A stretch of 33,853 bases of DNA from assembly GCA_024692825.1 (NCBI GenBank), contig JAILMB010000021.1:1-33853 (forward strand), given 5' to 3'. Origin of the DNA: Lachnospiraceae bacterium. Lineage in GTDB: Bacteria > Bacillota > Clostridia > Lachnospirales > Lachnospiraceae. The first letter of the stretch is position 1. Each line of letters starts with the position of its first letter. Positions 1 through 8,542 of the stretch are shown in pieces. The notes under the pieces are model-generated. The model saw only the letters and a list, made by a program, of their open reading frames with translations. It ran no database searches and had not been told where the DNA came from. Made by a program: the position numbers and the translations under genes.

Positions 1-456
1 GGTATTTCTAACGTCGTCTTCTTCTAAAATCCCCAAATCCAGAGCCACCAGCAATTCATCAAATACGATGATTCCCTTCACAGCCATTTCTTCTCTATCT
101 CCAAGAGTCGTCACGCTGGATTTTGCAATAGCAGAATCAAATTCTTCATTCCTTTTTAAAAAATCACCATCAAATTTTACTTTTGCTTTTTCAATTACTT
201 GATTAAATAGTAGCTTTGCTTCCTTTTTCGTAAAGGCTTTTTCTTCTTCTGACATTTGAAAATAGAAGCCATAATCCTTTGGAGCATGAAACACCTCTAC
301 CTCTTTCAACTCTTTTAAAATGGAGATTTCCCCTGAACTGTCATCCTTTAAAAATTGGCAAAACAGCACCGGAAGTCCATGGCCGGCGCCACGAATCGTA
401 GCCCCAATGGCAGATTGGGTTTTTCCCTTTCCATCTCCGGTATAAATCTGAATCAT
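1..456 (-). CDS. cobO: Corrinoid adenosyltransferase (CobA/CobO/BtuR family), 3' end cut by window
   Basis: ATP:corrinoid adenosyltransferase, which transfers the 5'-deoxyadenosyl group of ATP to the cobalt of a reduced corrinoid in coenzyme B12 synthesis or salvage. The visible 152 residues begin MIQIYTGDGKGKTQ, the P-loop that opens this family (variant GDGKGKT at residues 7-13), and include VFDELLVALDLGIL at about 131-144, matching the conserved acidic strand (LLDE in E. coli BtuR). The start ATG at 456 follows a strong GGGAGGGAG. It lies 26 bp after the stop of the TRIC-type gene, so the two are probably co-transcribed. The stretch between the P-loop and the VFDE strand is roughly 30 residues longer than I recall for E. 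coli BtuR, with the extra sequence around residues 95-128. The C-terminus lies outside the window. The family call is confident; the exact corrinoid substrate is not visible. Confidence 0.85.
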   Translation of the reverse strand, partial: MIQIYTGDGKGKTQSAIGATIRGAGHGLPVLFCQFLKDDSSGEISILKELKEVEVFHAPKDYGFYFQMSEEEKAFTKKEAKLLFNQVIEKAKVKFDGDFLKRNEEFDSAIAKSSVTTLGDREEMAVKGIIVFDELLVALDLGILEEDDVRNT

Positions 457-482
457 AAAACTTCTCCCTCCCAAAGATTTTT

Positions 483-1109
483 CTATGCTCTTGGCAGCTT
501 CCATCGAAAATGTGCAGCTAACAATCGAAGGACCATAACTATAGCAGCCCCAACAATCATGGAAATGACATTTCCTAGTTTCTCCCAGGTCAATGCGCAG
601 CCCATAGCTCCTAGAATGGAAGCACATGCATAAAAGTGTTTTACAAATACATAAGGTGTATTTCCTGCTAACACGTCTCTTAAAATACTTCCACCTACGC
701 CGGTTATTGTTCCTACAAAGATTGGCAAAAACAATCCACTGTCTGCAACGGTTTGATTACAGGTCGCTACCCCAACCACTGTAAATACCCCAAGTCCCAA
801 GGTATCCATAATTAAAAGAGTACGGTCAAAAGCCGCCTGATGGGCATTAACCACCATTCTCACCTTTGGCCAGAACACCACCAAAGAAGTTGCAATAGCA
901 ATAATTGCATAGACGGGATCTTTAAAGGCTGCCGGCGGAATATTTCCAATTAAAAGATCTCGTAATACCCCACCTCCAACTGCCGTTGTAAGGCCCATAA
1001 TCATAACCCCTAATACATCCATCTTTTTTTCTACTGCCACAAAGGCACCTGCCACTGCAAAGGCTACCGTACCTATTATTTCAAATATAAATATAATAAT
1101 GTCGATCAT
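483..1109 (-). CDS. TRIC/UPF0126 family membrane protein
   Basis: A 208-residue polytopic membrane protein of the bacterial TRIC-like (formerly UPF0126, YadS/YicG) family; members have been described as cation channels or glycine transporters. The sequence shows the internal duplication typical of the family: AVGGGVLRDLLIGN in the first half and GVGGSILRDVLAGN in the second, each a three-helix repeat with a glycine-rich kink, giving about seven hydrophobic segments. The frame is open back to a GTG at 1124, but the ATG at 1109 is preferred because AGGGA sits six bases upstream of it. It probably shares a transcript with the downstream adenosyltransferase gene. Substrate cannot be told from sequence, and a link to cobalamin is only positional. 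Confidence 0.85.
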   Translation of the reverse strand: MIDIIIFIFEIIGTVAFAVAGAFVAVEKKMDVLGVMIMGLTTAVGGGVLRDLLIGNIPPAAFKDPVYAIIAIATSLVVFWPKVRMVVNAHQAAFDRTLLIMDTLGLGVFTVVGVATCNQTVADSGLFLPIFVGTITGVGGSILRDVLAGNTPYVFVKHFYACASILGAMGCALTWEKLGNVISMIVGAAIVMVLRLLAAHFRWKLPRA

Positions 1110-1145
1110 ATTACATCCCTGCACTTATTCTAGTTTAAAAATAAT

Positions 1146-1182
1146 CTATTACATATCTACTACATTCTTTCAAAATATGCAA
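1146..1182 (-). promoter_or_regulatory. Candidate promoter(s) for the TRIC-type gene
   Basis: Two overlapping sigma-A-like arrangements are visible: TTGCAT, 17 bases, TAGATA; and TTGAAA, 16 bases, TAATAG. Neither is close to consensus. They lie just beyond the pilus operon terminator and upstream of the gene starting at 1109, which is the only reason to favour them. Confidence 0.3.
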
Positions 1183-1191
1183 CGAAAACAT

Positions 1192-1224
1192 AAAAAAGGA
1201 TATCGATGTACCGATATCCCTTTT
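1192..1224 (-). terminator. Rho-independent terminator of the pilus operon
   Basis: Read on the minus strand, an AAAAGGGATATCG arm pairs with CGATATCCTTTT around a six-base loop with one bulged base, followed by a T-run. It sits 21 bp after the stop of the pilO-like gene and closes the type IV pilus operon. Confidence 0.8.
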
Positions 1225-1245
1225 GCATTCTTTTTGTTTATTTTA

Positions 1246-1890
1246 TTATTCCCCTTCAGCCAAACTTTCTGTGCCATCGGTGGATTCTGTTCCTGATGTT
1301 GTATCTGCAACTTCTTCCTCTGGCAAACCGGCGTCTGTGGTTTTTCCAACTAAAGTTTCATAAAATGTAGCATTCACTGTCACATTAACAGCCCCTGTAA
1401 GAGTCGTATTCGAATTAGCCGGAACACAACTTACATCAGTAACTAAGCATCGATATTTGCACTCATCCAGCTGTTCTAAAATCGACATTGCCTCACTATA
1501 GCTTCCACAGGTATAAGAAAGCGAAAACGTTCTTCTCACTTGATTTCCCTCTACGGTAACGGGAGAAAATCCCAACGTATAAGAAGCGGTATTTGCCAGC
1601 AAATCATTCAGGAAATTAATTTCATTGGTACGATTGTTGTAGCTTTCCATTCGAGGGGAGGAGGCATCCATCTTTGAAAGAAGACTTTCCATATTCTCAT
1701 ATTCTTTTACTTTTTCCTCTGCTGCCTCTACATCAGCTGTTAAGGTGGTCTTTTGCCCGTTTAACGTCTGCTCCTGGTTTCGAAGTGGTAAATCTACTAC
1801 GTAATAGTAGAATACTAAAACCAAAAGAATCCCAAGGATAACTAACAGTACCTTTTCTCTTTGGGTAAAATCCTTACTAAGCGCCTTCAT
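1246..1890 (-). CDS. pilO: PilO-like type IV pilus inner-membrane assembly protein
   Basis: Inner-membrane alignment-subcomplex protein expected to pair with the PilN-like protein and link it to the rest of the pilus machine. The 214 residues show a short cytoplasmic N-terminus (MKALSKDFTQREK), one membrane helix (about 14-32), a coiled-coil stretch (about 35-75) and a compact alpha/beta domain, the usual PilO/GspM plan. An acidic Ser/Thr-rich tail (about 185-214) has no assigned role. The ATG at 1890 abuts the pilN stop codon and is preceded by GGGGAGG, indicating translational coupling. It is the last gene of the operon. Sequence identity in PilO is always low, so the call rests on architecture plus position after pilM and pilN. 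Confidence 0.8.
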   Translation of the reverse strand: MKALSKDFTQREKVLLVILGILLVLVFYYYVVDLPLRNQEQTLNGQKTTLTADVEAAEEKVKEYENMESLLSKMDASSPRMESYNNRTNEINFLNDLLANTASYTLGFSPVTVEGNQVRRTFSLSYTCGSYSEAMSILEQLDECKYRCLVTDVSCVPANSNTTLTGAVNVTVNATFYETLVGKTTDAGLPEEEVADTTSGTESTDGTESLAEGE

Positions 1891-2577
1891 TTATTCCACC
1901 TCCCCTTCTGTCTCTACATCTTTTAAGTAAATTGTAACCTGGGCGGTAGCATTTGATGTGCCGCTTAGGGAAGAAATATCTGAAGTCTCGGAGTCAAACA
2001 CAATCCCTTCATCTCCTGTGGTTGCGGCAACCACTTCGCAATGGTCTACCATTTCATCCTCTTCTAATTCTGCCACAATACTTCCGATTTCCTGGAAGGT
2101 AACACCTGTAATAGGGATGTTTACTTCATTTCCTGTAATGGACCAAGATCCTACATTTGCTTTGCTTATAATATAGGTATTGATTAACTCTACCACAGCC
2201 TTTCGATCCTGCAGCACCAGTTCATCATTTGTCATTCCTGAATAGGTGTAGTGGGAATATTCTTCCTCTAATTCTCCATAAGAAGCAATTGTCTCCTCTG
2301 CTGCACTCAAACGATTCTCGAGAGAGTTCACCTCAGTAGCTAATTTATTGTATGCCACCAGACGATCCACAACAAAAAACTTCGACAACAAAGATGCGCA
2401 CAAAACAATCACAATAATTCCCGGAATAACAACCTCAAGCTTTATCGGAGTGGTGCCTACTTCTGCAAAGTTAATCCTGTCTTTGGTAGGATAAGAAACC
2501 TTTTTTCTCTTCTTATCACCTTTATTCTGTTTTTCTGTTACTTCAGTTTTTTCAACTGTTTCATTTACATTATCCAT
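1891..2577 (-). CDS. pilN: PilN-like type IV pilus assembly protein
   Basis: A 228-residue bitopic protein: a lysine-rich cytoplasmic N-terminal segment (about 1-45), a membrane helix (about 48-68), a coiled coil (about 75-105) and a periplasm-side/extracellular alpha/beta domain. In PilN proteins the cytoplasmic N-terminus binds PilM; here the segment around residues 33-38 (RINFAE) resembles the short INLLP-type motif but is degenerate. The gene starts two bases after the pilM stop, with AGGAC as ribosome binding site, and its TAA directly touches the pilO start. Confidence comes from gene order and topology more than from residue identity. Confidence 0.82.
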   Translation of the reverse strand: MDNVNETVEKTEVTEKQNKGDKKRKKVSYPTKDRINFAEVGTTPIKLEVVIPGIIVIVLCASLLSKFFVVDRLVAYNKLATEVNSLENRLSAAEETIASYGELEEEYSHYTYSGMTNDELVLQDRKAVVELINTYIISKANVGSWSITGNEVNIPITGVTFQEIGSIVAELEEDEMVDHCEVVAATTGDEGIVFDSETSDISSLSGTSNATAQVTIYLKDVETEGEVE

Positions 2578-2579
2578 AC

Positions 2580-3563
2580 TTACATGTCCTGTAAGATTCC
2601 CATAGCCTGGAGCAAGGAATCTCCCTCTTCTACGTTTTTATTGGCATCTTGGCAAAACTTTTCCCATGCAGAATATACAGGCATATCTAACTGTTCAGCA
2701 ATGGCTGCCTTTAAATTTGAAATATTTGCTCCACCACCACAGACCCAAATCTCATCCAGGTTGTTGTCTTGCATACTATAGCGTAAAAAATTCATAGTTC
2801 TCATTAATTCAACTGCGATATTTGTAAACGCATTTTTACATTCGTCACTGTCCTGGCAGTCCTTATGATTGGTGATGAGATAGGTGTGAGCGATATGCTC
2901 ATCCACTCCCATGGTCTCTGCCATCATTCTCTCTACTGTACTAAGTCCTGTATCAAGTACATGGGTAGTCAAATACTCTTCTCCATGGAAAACATCCATT
3001 CGAATAGACTGATATCCAAGATTTAAGATACAGTAATCTCTCGTCTCATTTTTTGTTTCATATTCCCGAATCAGTGCTCTGTAAGAAGAAATCAACGGTG
3101 CTGCCTTTGCCAGTTTTAATCCTGCTTTGCGAAGCATTGCCCTTGAGCTTTCAATAAGTTCCTTTGGCACTGCTGCCGCAAGAACATCTATCGTACGCTC
3201 CTCTTCATTTACGGAACGAACTGCATAATCAAAAATATAGTCCTTTAATTCTTCTGTAATATAATCACGGAATTCATAAGGCAGGTTGTATAAAAGTTGA
3301 TCTCCTGTCATCAAAGGCATGGTAACATTTCGAATGTAAACCCGCTCTCCCATCATAACAAGAGCTGCCTTTCCAGCTGAAATTCCGTTTGCCTTCATGG
3401 TTTCCCGCAAAAATTCCCCCATAGTTTCCTGAGAAACTACAATACCATTTTTCACGAGATTTTCCGGCATTTCCGCTACTACAGTTTTTTTGATTTTCTT
3501 ACCTGACACCAGAACCAATTTTAAACTTTCATGTCCAATGTCAATTCCTAAAACATTTGCCAT
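2580..3563 (-). CDS. pilM: PilM, actin-like ATPase of type IV pilus assembly
   Basis: Cytoplasmic actin-fold protein that docks onto the N-terminus of PilN and couples the membrane subcomplex to the motor ATPases. The 327-residue protein opens with MANVLGIDIGHESLKLVLV, the phosphate-1 segment of the actin/FtsA/PilM fold, and has the second nucleotide-binding segment near residues 177-190 (YCILNLGYQSIRMDV) and the adenosine-binding strand WVCGGGANISNL near 274-285. Length is close to the usual PilM size. The ATG at 3563 follows GAGGATTGTT. It lies 31 bp after pilD and two bases before pilN. No oddities seen. Confidence 0.92.
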   Translation of the reverse strand: MANVLGIDIGHESLKLVLVSGKKIKKTVVAEMPENLVKNGIVVSQETMGEFLRETMKANGISAGKAALVMMGERVYIRNVTMPLMTGDQLLYNLPYEFRDYITEELKDYIFDYAVRSVNEEERTIDVLAAAVPKELIESSRAMLRKAGLKLAKAAPLISSYRALIREYETKNETRDYCILNLGYQSIRMDVFHGEEYLTTHVLDTGLSTVERMMAETMGVDEHIAHTYLITNHKDCQDSDECKNAFTNIAVELMRTMNFLRYSMQDNNLDEIWVCGGGANISNLKAAIAEQLDMPVYSAWEKFCQDANKNVEEGDSLLQAMGILQDM

Positions 3564-3594
3564 AACAATCCTCGTCTTTAAGTAAACTATTTAT

Positions 3595-4383
3595 CTATAG
3601 AAGCAGTGCATCTAAATACCACTGCACAAGAGGTTCTCCAAACATTAAAACAACCCAGGTAGCAACTGAAATAAAGGGTCCAAAAGAAATTTTTTCTTTT
3701 CCTTTTGCAAATATTAGTCCTACCACTGCTGCCAACATAACTGTAAACATTCCACCAATCAGTCCTAAGTAGAGTCCCATAACAAAAAACAGTTTGATAT
3801 CTCCGCCTCCCAAGCTTTCTTTTTTCAATATCCTATCCATAACAATAGATAGAATCAAAAAACCAAAGCCAAAACCAAAGCCTGCGGCTATGTGTCCCAA
3901 AATATAAGTCAGATTCACATTTAAAAAGGGTAGAGATAAAATCCATGCCAAAACTGATATGATAAGACACCCATCGGGAATCTCAAATATCTCTAGATCC
4001 ACTAAACTCAAGCAAAATAAACAACAGGCGAAAATAAAATCTCTTATAAAGAGTACCGATAAACCATCCTGTAAGAACATCACTACGCTAATGACACCAA
4101 AGAAAACTTCTGTCAGTGGGTAGCGAATGGATATCTTTGTCCCACAATAGCGGCATTTCCCTTTGCTCACTATATAGCTAACAACAGGAATCAAATCTTT
4201 TGCTGATAGCTCATGCTTGCAGACTGGGCAAATACTTCTTCCTTTTATAAAACTCTTCTTTCTTGAAATTCGCCAGGCTGCGCAATTTAAAAAGGAGCCA
4301 AACACCATTCCCAATATAAGAGCAATGACTGCAAAATAAACAATCATCCAAGTCTCTAATTCACTAAGTTCTATTAATTTCAT
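3595..4383 (-). CDS. pilD: Prepilin peptidase / N-methyltransferase (PilD family)
   Basis: Membrane aspartyl protease that removes the leader peptide of type IV prepilins and methylates the new N-terminal residue. The 262-residue form shows, in order, a first membrane helix with GSFLNC (29-34), a zinc-binding four-cysteine loop (C52, C55, C77, C80) associated with the methyltransferase function, and two catalytic aspartates: D129 in the VDLEIFEIPD segment and D195 in GGGDIK. The ATG at 4383 is one base after the pilC stop and fits the family start; a longer frame to 4428 would overlap pilC by 44 bases. Its pilin substrate is not in this operon. Confidence 0.93.
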   Translation of the reverse strand: MKLIELSELETWMIVYFAVIALILGMVFGSFLNCAAWRISRKKSFIKGRSICPVCKHELSAKDLIPVVSYIVSKGKCRYCGTKISIRYPLTEVFFGVISVVMFLQDGLSVLFIRDFIFACCLFCLSLVDLEIFEIPDGCLIISVLAWILSLPFLNVNLTYILGHIAAGFGFGFGFLILSIVMDRILKKESLGGGDIKLFFVMGLYLGLIGGMFTVMLAAVVGLIFAKGKEKISFGPFISVATWVVLMFGEPLVQWYLDALLL

Positions 4384-4384
4384 C

Positions 4385-5599
4385 CTACATCGATCCATAC
4401 ATGCCAAACATGGCAACATAAATTGCAATAACTACATATCCTGCAAATCCGGCAATAAAAACTAAAATTGCCGGTTCCATCTTCGATAATGCTGCACTGA
4501 TTGCCGTCGCTAACTCAGCATCATAATATGTGGCAATGGTAGATAGAGTAGCTGAAAGTTCTCCGGATTCCTCACCTACTGCTGTCATATCCGTTAAGAT
4601 ATCCGGCATACAACCACTGTCTTTCATTGCCTCTCCAAGGGTGTGTCCCTCTTCGATTTGTCCTGTCATTTTTCCCACTTCCTGGGAAATATAATAATTA
4701 TCCAATGCCTTCGCTGTGATACTAACTGCTTTCGTAAGGGGAAGGCCTGCATCAATCATGGTAACCAGGGTATTTGAAAACTGACTAGCTGCATTTAATT
4801 GTTGAATATTTCCAAGAACCGGCATCTTTAGGCTAAGTTCAGCAATTTTCAGTCTTCCTTCTTCCGTGTTCGCATAGACTTTATAGACAATCACCCCAAC
4901 AATAACAACCACCACAATTATTGCCCAATACTTTTGGAAAAAGTTTGAGACAGCAATTAAAGATAGGGTAATAGAAGGTAACTCCGCATCCATTCCATCA
5001 AAAATATCAATAAAGGTAGGGATTACTTTTACCATCATTACAATCACTACTACAATCCCTAAAACCAATACAAAGGCTGGGTACATTAACGCGCCCTTTA
5101 CCTTTGCCCCGATTTTCGTCTGTTTGTCAAAGTGTTCATACATTGATTTGAAGGAGGTATCTAAATTTCCTGACTCCTCTCCTGCACGAATGGATTCGAT
5201 AAAGGTGGTAGGTAAAAGTCCTGCACCGTTTTCTTCAAAACTGGATGCCAGGGAACGTCCACCCTCTACGTCAGTTGATACTTTCTTCAACAACTTCTTC
5301 AATGCCTTATCTGTGGTCTTTTGATACACCAAATTCACAGCTCTCGAAATCGGAATACCAGATTCTAAGATAATTGCAAATTGAGAGCACATTACTGTGA
5401 ACTCTTTGTTATTTAATTTCGTTCCGCCTAAATCTCTCGTAAGAAGGCTTTCTTTTCCCTCTTCCACAGGAGTGACTTTTAATACAATGTCGCACTCCGC
5501 CTTTATGCGGTCAATGGCATCCATCTCATTATAGCCTTCGATTACACCGTTGACTTTCGCCCCGTCTTTTGAAATTGCAGAATATTTGTATGTAATCAA
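4385..5599 (-). CDS. pilC: PilC, type IV pilus inner-membrane platform protein
   Basis: Polytopic platform protein (GspF/PilC family) on which the PilB and PilT motors act. The 404 residues contain the duplicated GspF domain: first copy about 65-190 and second copy about 268-390, each followed by membrane helices (near 170-190, 215-235 and 375-398). The motifs GESGN and GEESGEL, typical of the two repeats, are present (around residues 137 and 336). The start is a TTG at 5599: AGGAG lies six bases upstream and no ATG occurs until about residue 26. It follows pilT by 20 bp. Length is normal for the family. Confidence 0.94.
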   Translation of the reverse strand: MITYKYSAISKDGAKVNGVIEGYNEMDAIDRIKAECDIVLKVTPVEEGKESLLTRDLGGTKLNNKEFTVMCSQFAIILESGIPISRAVNLVYQKTTDKALKKLLKKVSTDVEGGRSLASSFEENGAGLLPTTFIESIRAGEESGNLDTSFKSMYEHFDKQTKIGAKVKGALMYPAFVLVLGIVVVIVMMVKVIPTFIDIFDGMDAELPSITLSLIAVSNFFQKYWAIIVVVVIVGVIVYKVYANTEEGRLKIAELSLKMPVLGNIQQLNAASQFSNTLVTMIDAGLPLTKAVSITAKALDNYYISQEVGKMTGQIEEGHTLGEAMKDSGCMPDILTDMTAVGEESGELSATLSTIATYYDAELATAISAALSKMEPAILVFIAGFAGYVVIAIYVAMFGMYGSM

Positions 5600-5619
5600 A
5601 TCTTACTCCTATCCTTCGC

Positions 5620-6669
5620 CTAAATAGCGTTTTTCTTTACATAAGTCTCATCATGCGCATAAGATATGGCCGTTTCCTTCGTAATTAATCCGGAACGGAA
5701 CAGCCGAACCAACGCCTGATCCATGGTCTGTCCACCAATAGCTGCAGAAGTAGCTACTGCATTTGCAATCTGAGGTGTATTTCCAGAACGAATGAGATTT
5801 CGAATAGCATCTGTCACCTGCATGTATTCTACACCCAATGCACGTCCACCCCCGATTTTAGGAAGCAACTGCTGTGTAATAACTGCAACTAAACACATAG
5901 ATAACTGCAAACGAATCTGGTTTTGTAATCCTTCCGGGAATACCTGAACCATACGGTCAATGGAATCAGATGCTGAGCCTGTATGTAAGGTACCAAACAC
6001 CAAGTGACCGGTTTCTGCTGCTGTAATAGCAGTTTCAATGGTATCTTTATCACGCATCTCACCAATAAGTATTACGTTTGGATCCTCACGAAGGGAAGCA
6101 CGTAGTCCTTCCGAAAAGCTTGCTGTATCCTTTCCAACTTCACGTTGGTTAATAGCACATAAATCCGGCTTATAAATATACTCCACAGGATCCTCTAACG
6201 TTACAATGTGACTTTTGTGAGTATGATTAATCTTATCAATTAAAGCTGCCAATGTAGTAGACTTACCTGAACCGGTTTCACCTGTAACCAGGACGATTCC
6301 CTTATGTAGATTTACAAGATCCATAACAGAAGGTGGTAATCCTAAATTTGCTAAATCCGGAATATTTTCACTTAATAAACGCAGTGCTACGGAAGGGATT
6401 CCCTGCTGTTTAAAGATATGGATACGACAACGGTTTCCGGCAAAACTTCCTGCTGCGTCTAACTCCCCTACTTCCATAAGGGTGCGATAGCCTGCCTCAC
6501 CGCCTAGAACCTTTGCATATTCATGTGCCTCTGCTTCCGTAATCGGTTCCGGACACATATCCTCTAGTCCACCACTTACTCTGTATTTCGGAGGTAATCC
6601 TGCGATTAAATGAATATCAGAACCACCGTCATTTTTTGCCTTTGCAACCAATTCATCCACTGTCATCAT
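5620..6669 (-). CDS. pilT: PilT, twitching-motility retraction ATPase
   Basis: Hexameric cytoplasmic ATPase that powers pilus retraction. Of 349 residues, the N-terminal PAS-like domain (about 1-105) is followed by the RecA-like core with Walker A GETGSGKS at 130-137, the acidic Asp box around 158-163 (TLEDPVEY), Walker B VILIGEMRD at 199-207 and the His box near 221-230 (GHLVFGTLHT). The start at 6669 is the first of two adjacent ATGs, with GGAGG nine bases upstream inside the end of pilB, so the two genes are translationally coupled. PilT directly behind PilB suggests that this pilus is retractile. Confidence 0.95.
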   Translation of the reverse strand: MMTVDELVAKAKNDGGSDIHLIAGLPPKYRVSGGLEDMCPEPITEAEAHEYAKVLGGEAGYRTLMEVGELDAAGSFAGNRCRIHIFKQQGIPSVALRLLSENIPDLANLGLPPSVMDLVNLHKGIVLVTGETGSGKSTTLAALIDKINHTHKSHIVTLEDPVEYIYKPDLCAINQREVGKDTASFSEGLRASLREDPNVILIGEMRDKDTIETAITAAETGHLVFGTLHTGSASDSIDRMVQVFPEGLQNQIRLQLSMCLVAVITQQLLPKIGGGRALGVEYMQVTDAIRNLIRSGNTPQIANAVATSAAIGGQTMDQALVRLFRSGLITKETAISYAHDETYVKKNAI

Positions 6670-6673
6670 AAGC

Positions 6674-8389
6674 TTAATCCTCCTCGTTTGTTACACGCAT
6701 CACTTCTTCTGCGCTTGTAATTCCCTCTTCCATCATACGGATGGCATTCTCTCTCATAGAAACAAATCCTGTAGTTGAGGATTTTAAGGTTTCTTCTATT
6801 ACAGACCGTTTCTCCTTTTCAGAAATCATCTCTCTAACGGTCTGATTCATAGGAAGCATCTCAAAGATAGCTGCTCTGCCGCGATATCCTGTATTAAAGC
6901 ACTCCGGGCAACCGGCTCCCCGATAGAATTTCATTCCCGGTTTCTTTGGTAATCGAAGGGCCTCCAACTCTTCTTCTGTCGGTTCATATTCTTCCTTACA
7001 ATTTGGACAAATTCGACGAACCAGACGCTGTGAAATAATGCCGCGAAGAGCGGATGCTGTCAGATACGGTTCTACTCCAATATCCTGAAGACGTTCAATG
7101 GTTCCCACCGCATCATTGGTATGAATGGTAGATAAAACCAATCGGCCTGTAATGGCTGCTCTCATGGCAATCTCTGCTGTTTCTCCATCACGGATTTCTC
7201 CAACCGCAACAATATCCGGATCCTGACGAAGAATAGCTCTAAGACCTGCTGCAAAGGTCATGCCTGTCTTTTCATTAATCTGTACCTGATTTACCCCATC
7301 GACATTATATTCCACAGGATCTTCTAAGGTGACAAGATTGACTTCAGGTTTATTAAGCTCATTTATCATGGCATACATGGTGGTTGTTTTACCTGAACCC
7401 GTAGGTCCTACCAACAAAATCACTCCGGAATGCCATTGCATCATTTTATTGAAAATCTCTTCATCTCTGCCGGTAAGTCCCACATTTTCCTTGGTTACCC
7501 GGCCATCTGATTTATCCAAAAGTCTGGCTACTATTTTTTCTCCATACACAGTAGGTAAGGTAGAAACACGTAAATCAATGTCTTTTCCTCTGGCCCTTAC
7601 ATTAAAACGTCCATCCTGAGGAACTCTTTTTTCTGAAATGTCCAAACCTGAAACAACCTTGATTCGAGCAATTACGGAATTTTGCAGATCCTTTGGCACC
7701 GTAAGTATCTCACGCATAACGCCATCAATTCTCATGCGGACATATAAATCTTCCTCACGGGGTTCAATGTGAATATCACTGGCTCTTTCATCTACTGCAC
7801 GCTCGATAATGGAGTTTACAAGTCGAATGGTAGGAGCATTTGAAACAGTATCATCTCCAATTACATTTGCACCAAAGGCCCCTGTAGCCGGTGTCACATC
7901 CCCTGTTCCCGAGCTTTGAGACTCCATTTTCATTTCTTCAATGGCCTTTGCCGCTCCTTCATTTCCATACAGAATCTGAATGGCATATTCTACAGAAGAA
8001 GACCTAGCAACCATCGGAACCACTTTTTTACGAGCCGATTTTTTTACCTCTTCAATGGCATAAAAATTCAGAGGATCGCTCATGGCAAGATAAATCTCAT
8101 CTCGCACAATCTGTACCGGAACAACATTGTACTGTTTTGCAATGGTTTTTGGCACAGCGGAAGCTAGTTCGATAGGAATCTTTACCTGCGTCAAGTCAAC
8201 ATACTCAATACCTAACTGCATCTGTAAGGATTCTATCAATTGATCCTCTGTAATAATATTATTATCTATTAGTACCGTACCTAATCGGTCTTTTGATTCT
8301 TTTTGAATTTCTAGTGCACGGTTCAACTGCTCTTCGTTGATCGTACCTGCGGCTATTAATAATTCTCCAAGTCTACGATAAGTAGCCAT
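6674..8389 (-). CDS. pilB: PilB, pilus extension ATPase with N-terminal c-di-GMP-binding MshEN domain
   Basis: Assembly motor of the type IV pilus (GspE/PilB family), 571 residues. The N-terminus contains two 24-residue MshEN motifs, R6-Q29 (RLGELL...Q) and R35-Q58 (RLGTVL...Q), separated by exactly five residues; this arrangement binds cyclic di-GMP in MshE and PilB homologues. The ATPase core follows, with Walker A GPTGSGKT near residue 330, Asp box TLEDPVEYNV, Walker B IVAVGEIRD and His box LVLSTIHTND. A four-cysteine zinc site (CPNC ... CPEC) precedes the C-terminus. The ATG at 8389 is chosen because GAGGGGAG lies just upstream; the frame extends to a GTG at 8404 that overlaps this site. 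First gene of the operon, with a promoter at about 8429-8456. Confidence 0.96.
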   Translation of the reverse strand: MATYRRLGELLIAAGTINEEQLNRALEIQKESKDRLGTVLIDNNIITEDQLIESLQMQLGIEYVDLTQVKIPIELASAVPKTIAKQYNVVPVQIVRDEIYLAMSDPLNFYAIEEVKKSARKKVVPMVARSSSVEYAIQILYGNEGAAKAIEEMKMESQSSGTGDVTPATGAFGANVIGDDTVSNAPTIRLVNSIIERAVDERASDIHIEPREEDLYVRMRIDGVMREILTVPKDLQNSVIARIKVVSGLDISEKRVPQDGRFNVRARGKDIDLRVSTLPTVYGEKIVARLLDKSDGRVTKENVGLTGRDEEIFNKMMQWHSGVILLVGPTGSGKTTTMYAMINELNKPEVNLVTLEDPVEYNVDGVNQVQINEKTGMTFAAGLRAILRQDPDIVAVGEIRDGETAEIAMRAAITGRLVLSTIHTNDAVGTIERLQDIGVEPYLTASALRGIISQRLVRRICPNCKEEYEPTEEELEALRLPKKPGMKFYRGAGCPECFNTGYRGRAAIFEMLPMNQTVREMISEKEKRSVIEETLKSSTTGFVSMRENAIRMMEEGITSAEEVMRVTNEED

Positions 8390-8428
8390 GATTCTCCCCT
8401 CCACGAAATAGCATATGTTTCTGCTTTT

Positions 8429-8456
8429 ATTTTACCTCATTATTCGGAAAATTCAA
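8429..8456 (-). promoter_or_regulatory. Promoter of the type IV pilus operon
   Basis: On the minus strand TTGAAT and TAAAAT are separated by 16 bases, about 40 bases before the pilB start, just after the glgP terminator. It fits a sigma-A promoter and is the only good candidate ahead of pilB. Confidence 0.55.
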
Positions 8457-8495
8457 ATAATTTACTTACAGTTTATCTAATTGAGCGAAAACGAA

Positions 8496-8530
8496 AAGAA
8501 GCTGCTTTACATATAGTAAAACAACTTCTT
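8496..8530 (-). terminator. Rho-independent terminator after glgP
   Basis: A 15-base-pair stem with two G-U pairs (arms 8496-8510 and 8516-8530) and a five-base loop, followed on the minus strand by TTTTCGTTTT. It lies 12 bases after the glgP stop and separates that gene from the pilus operon. Confidence 0.8.
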
Positions 8531-8542
8531 TATTCTTGAAAT

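Noticed and set aside
355-633. 92-residue plus-strand frame opposite the adenosyltransferase and TRIC genes
   Set aside because: It crosses the junction of two convincing minus-strand genes in another frame and has no ribosome binding site or recognisable domain.
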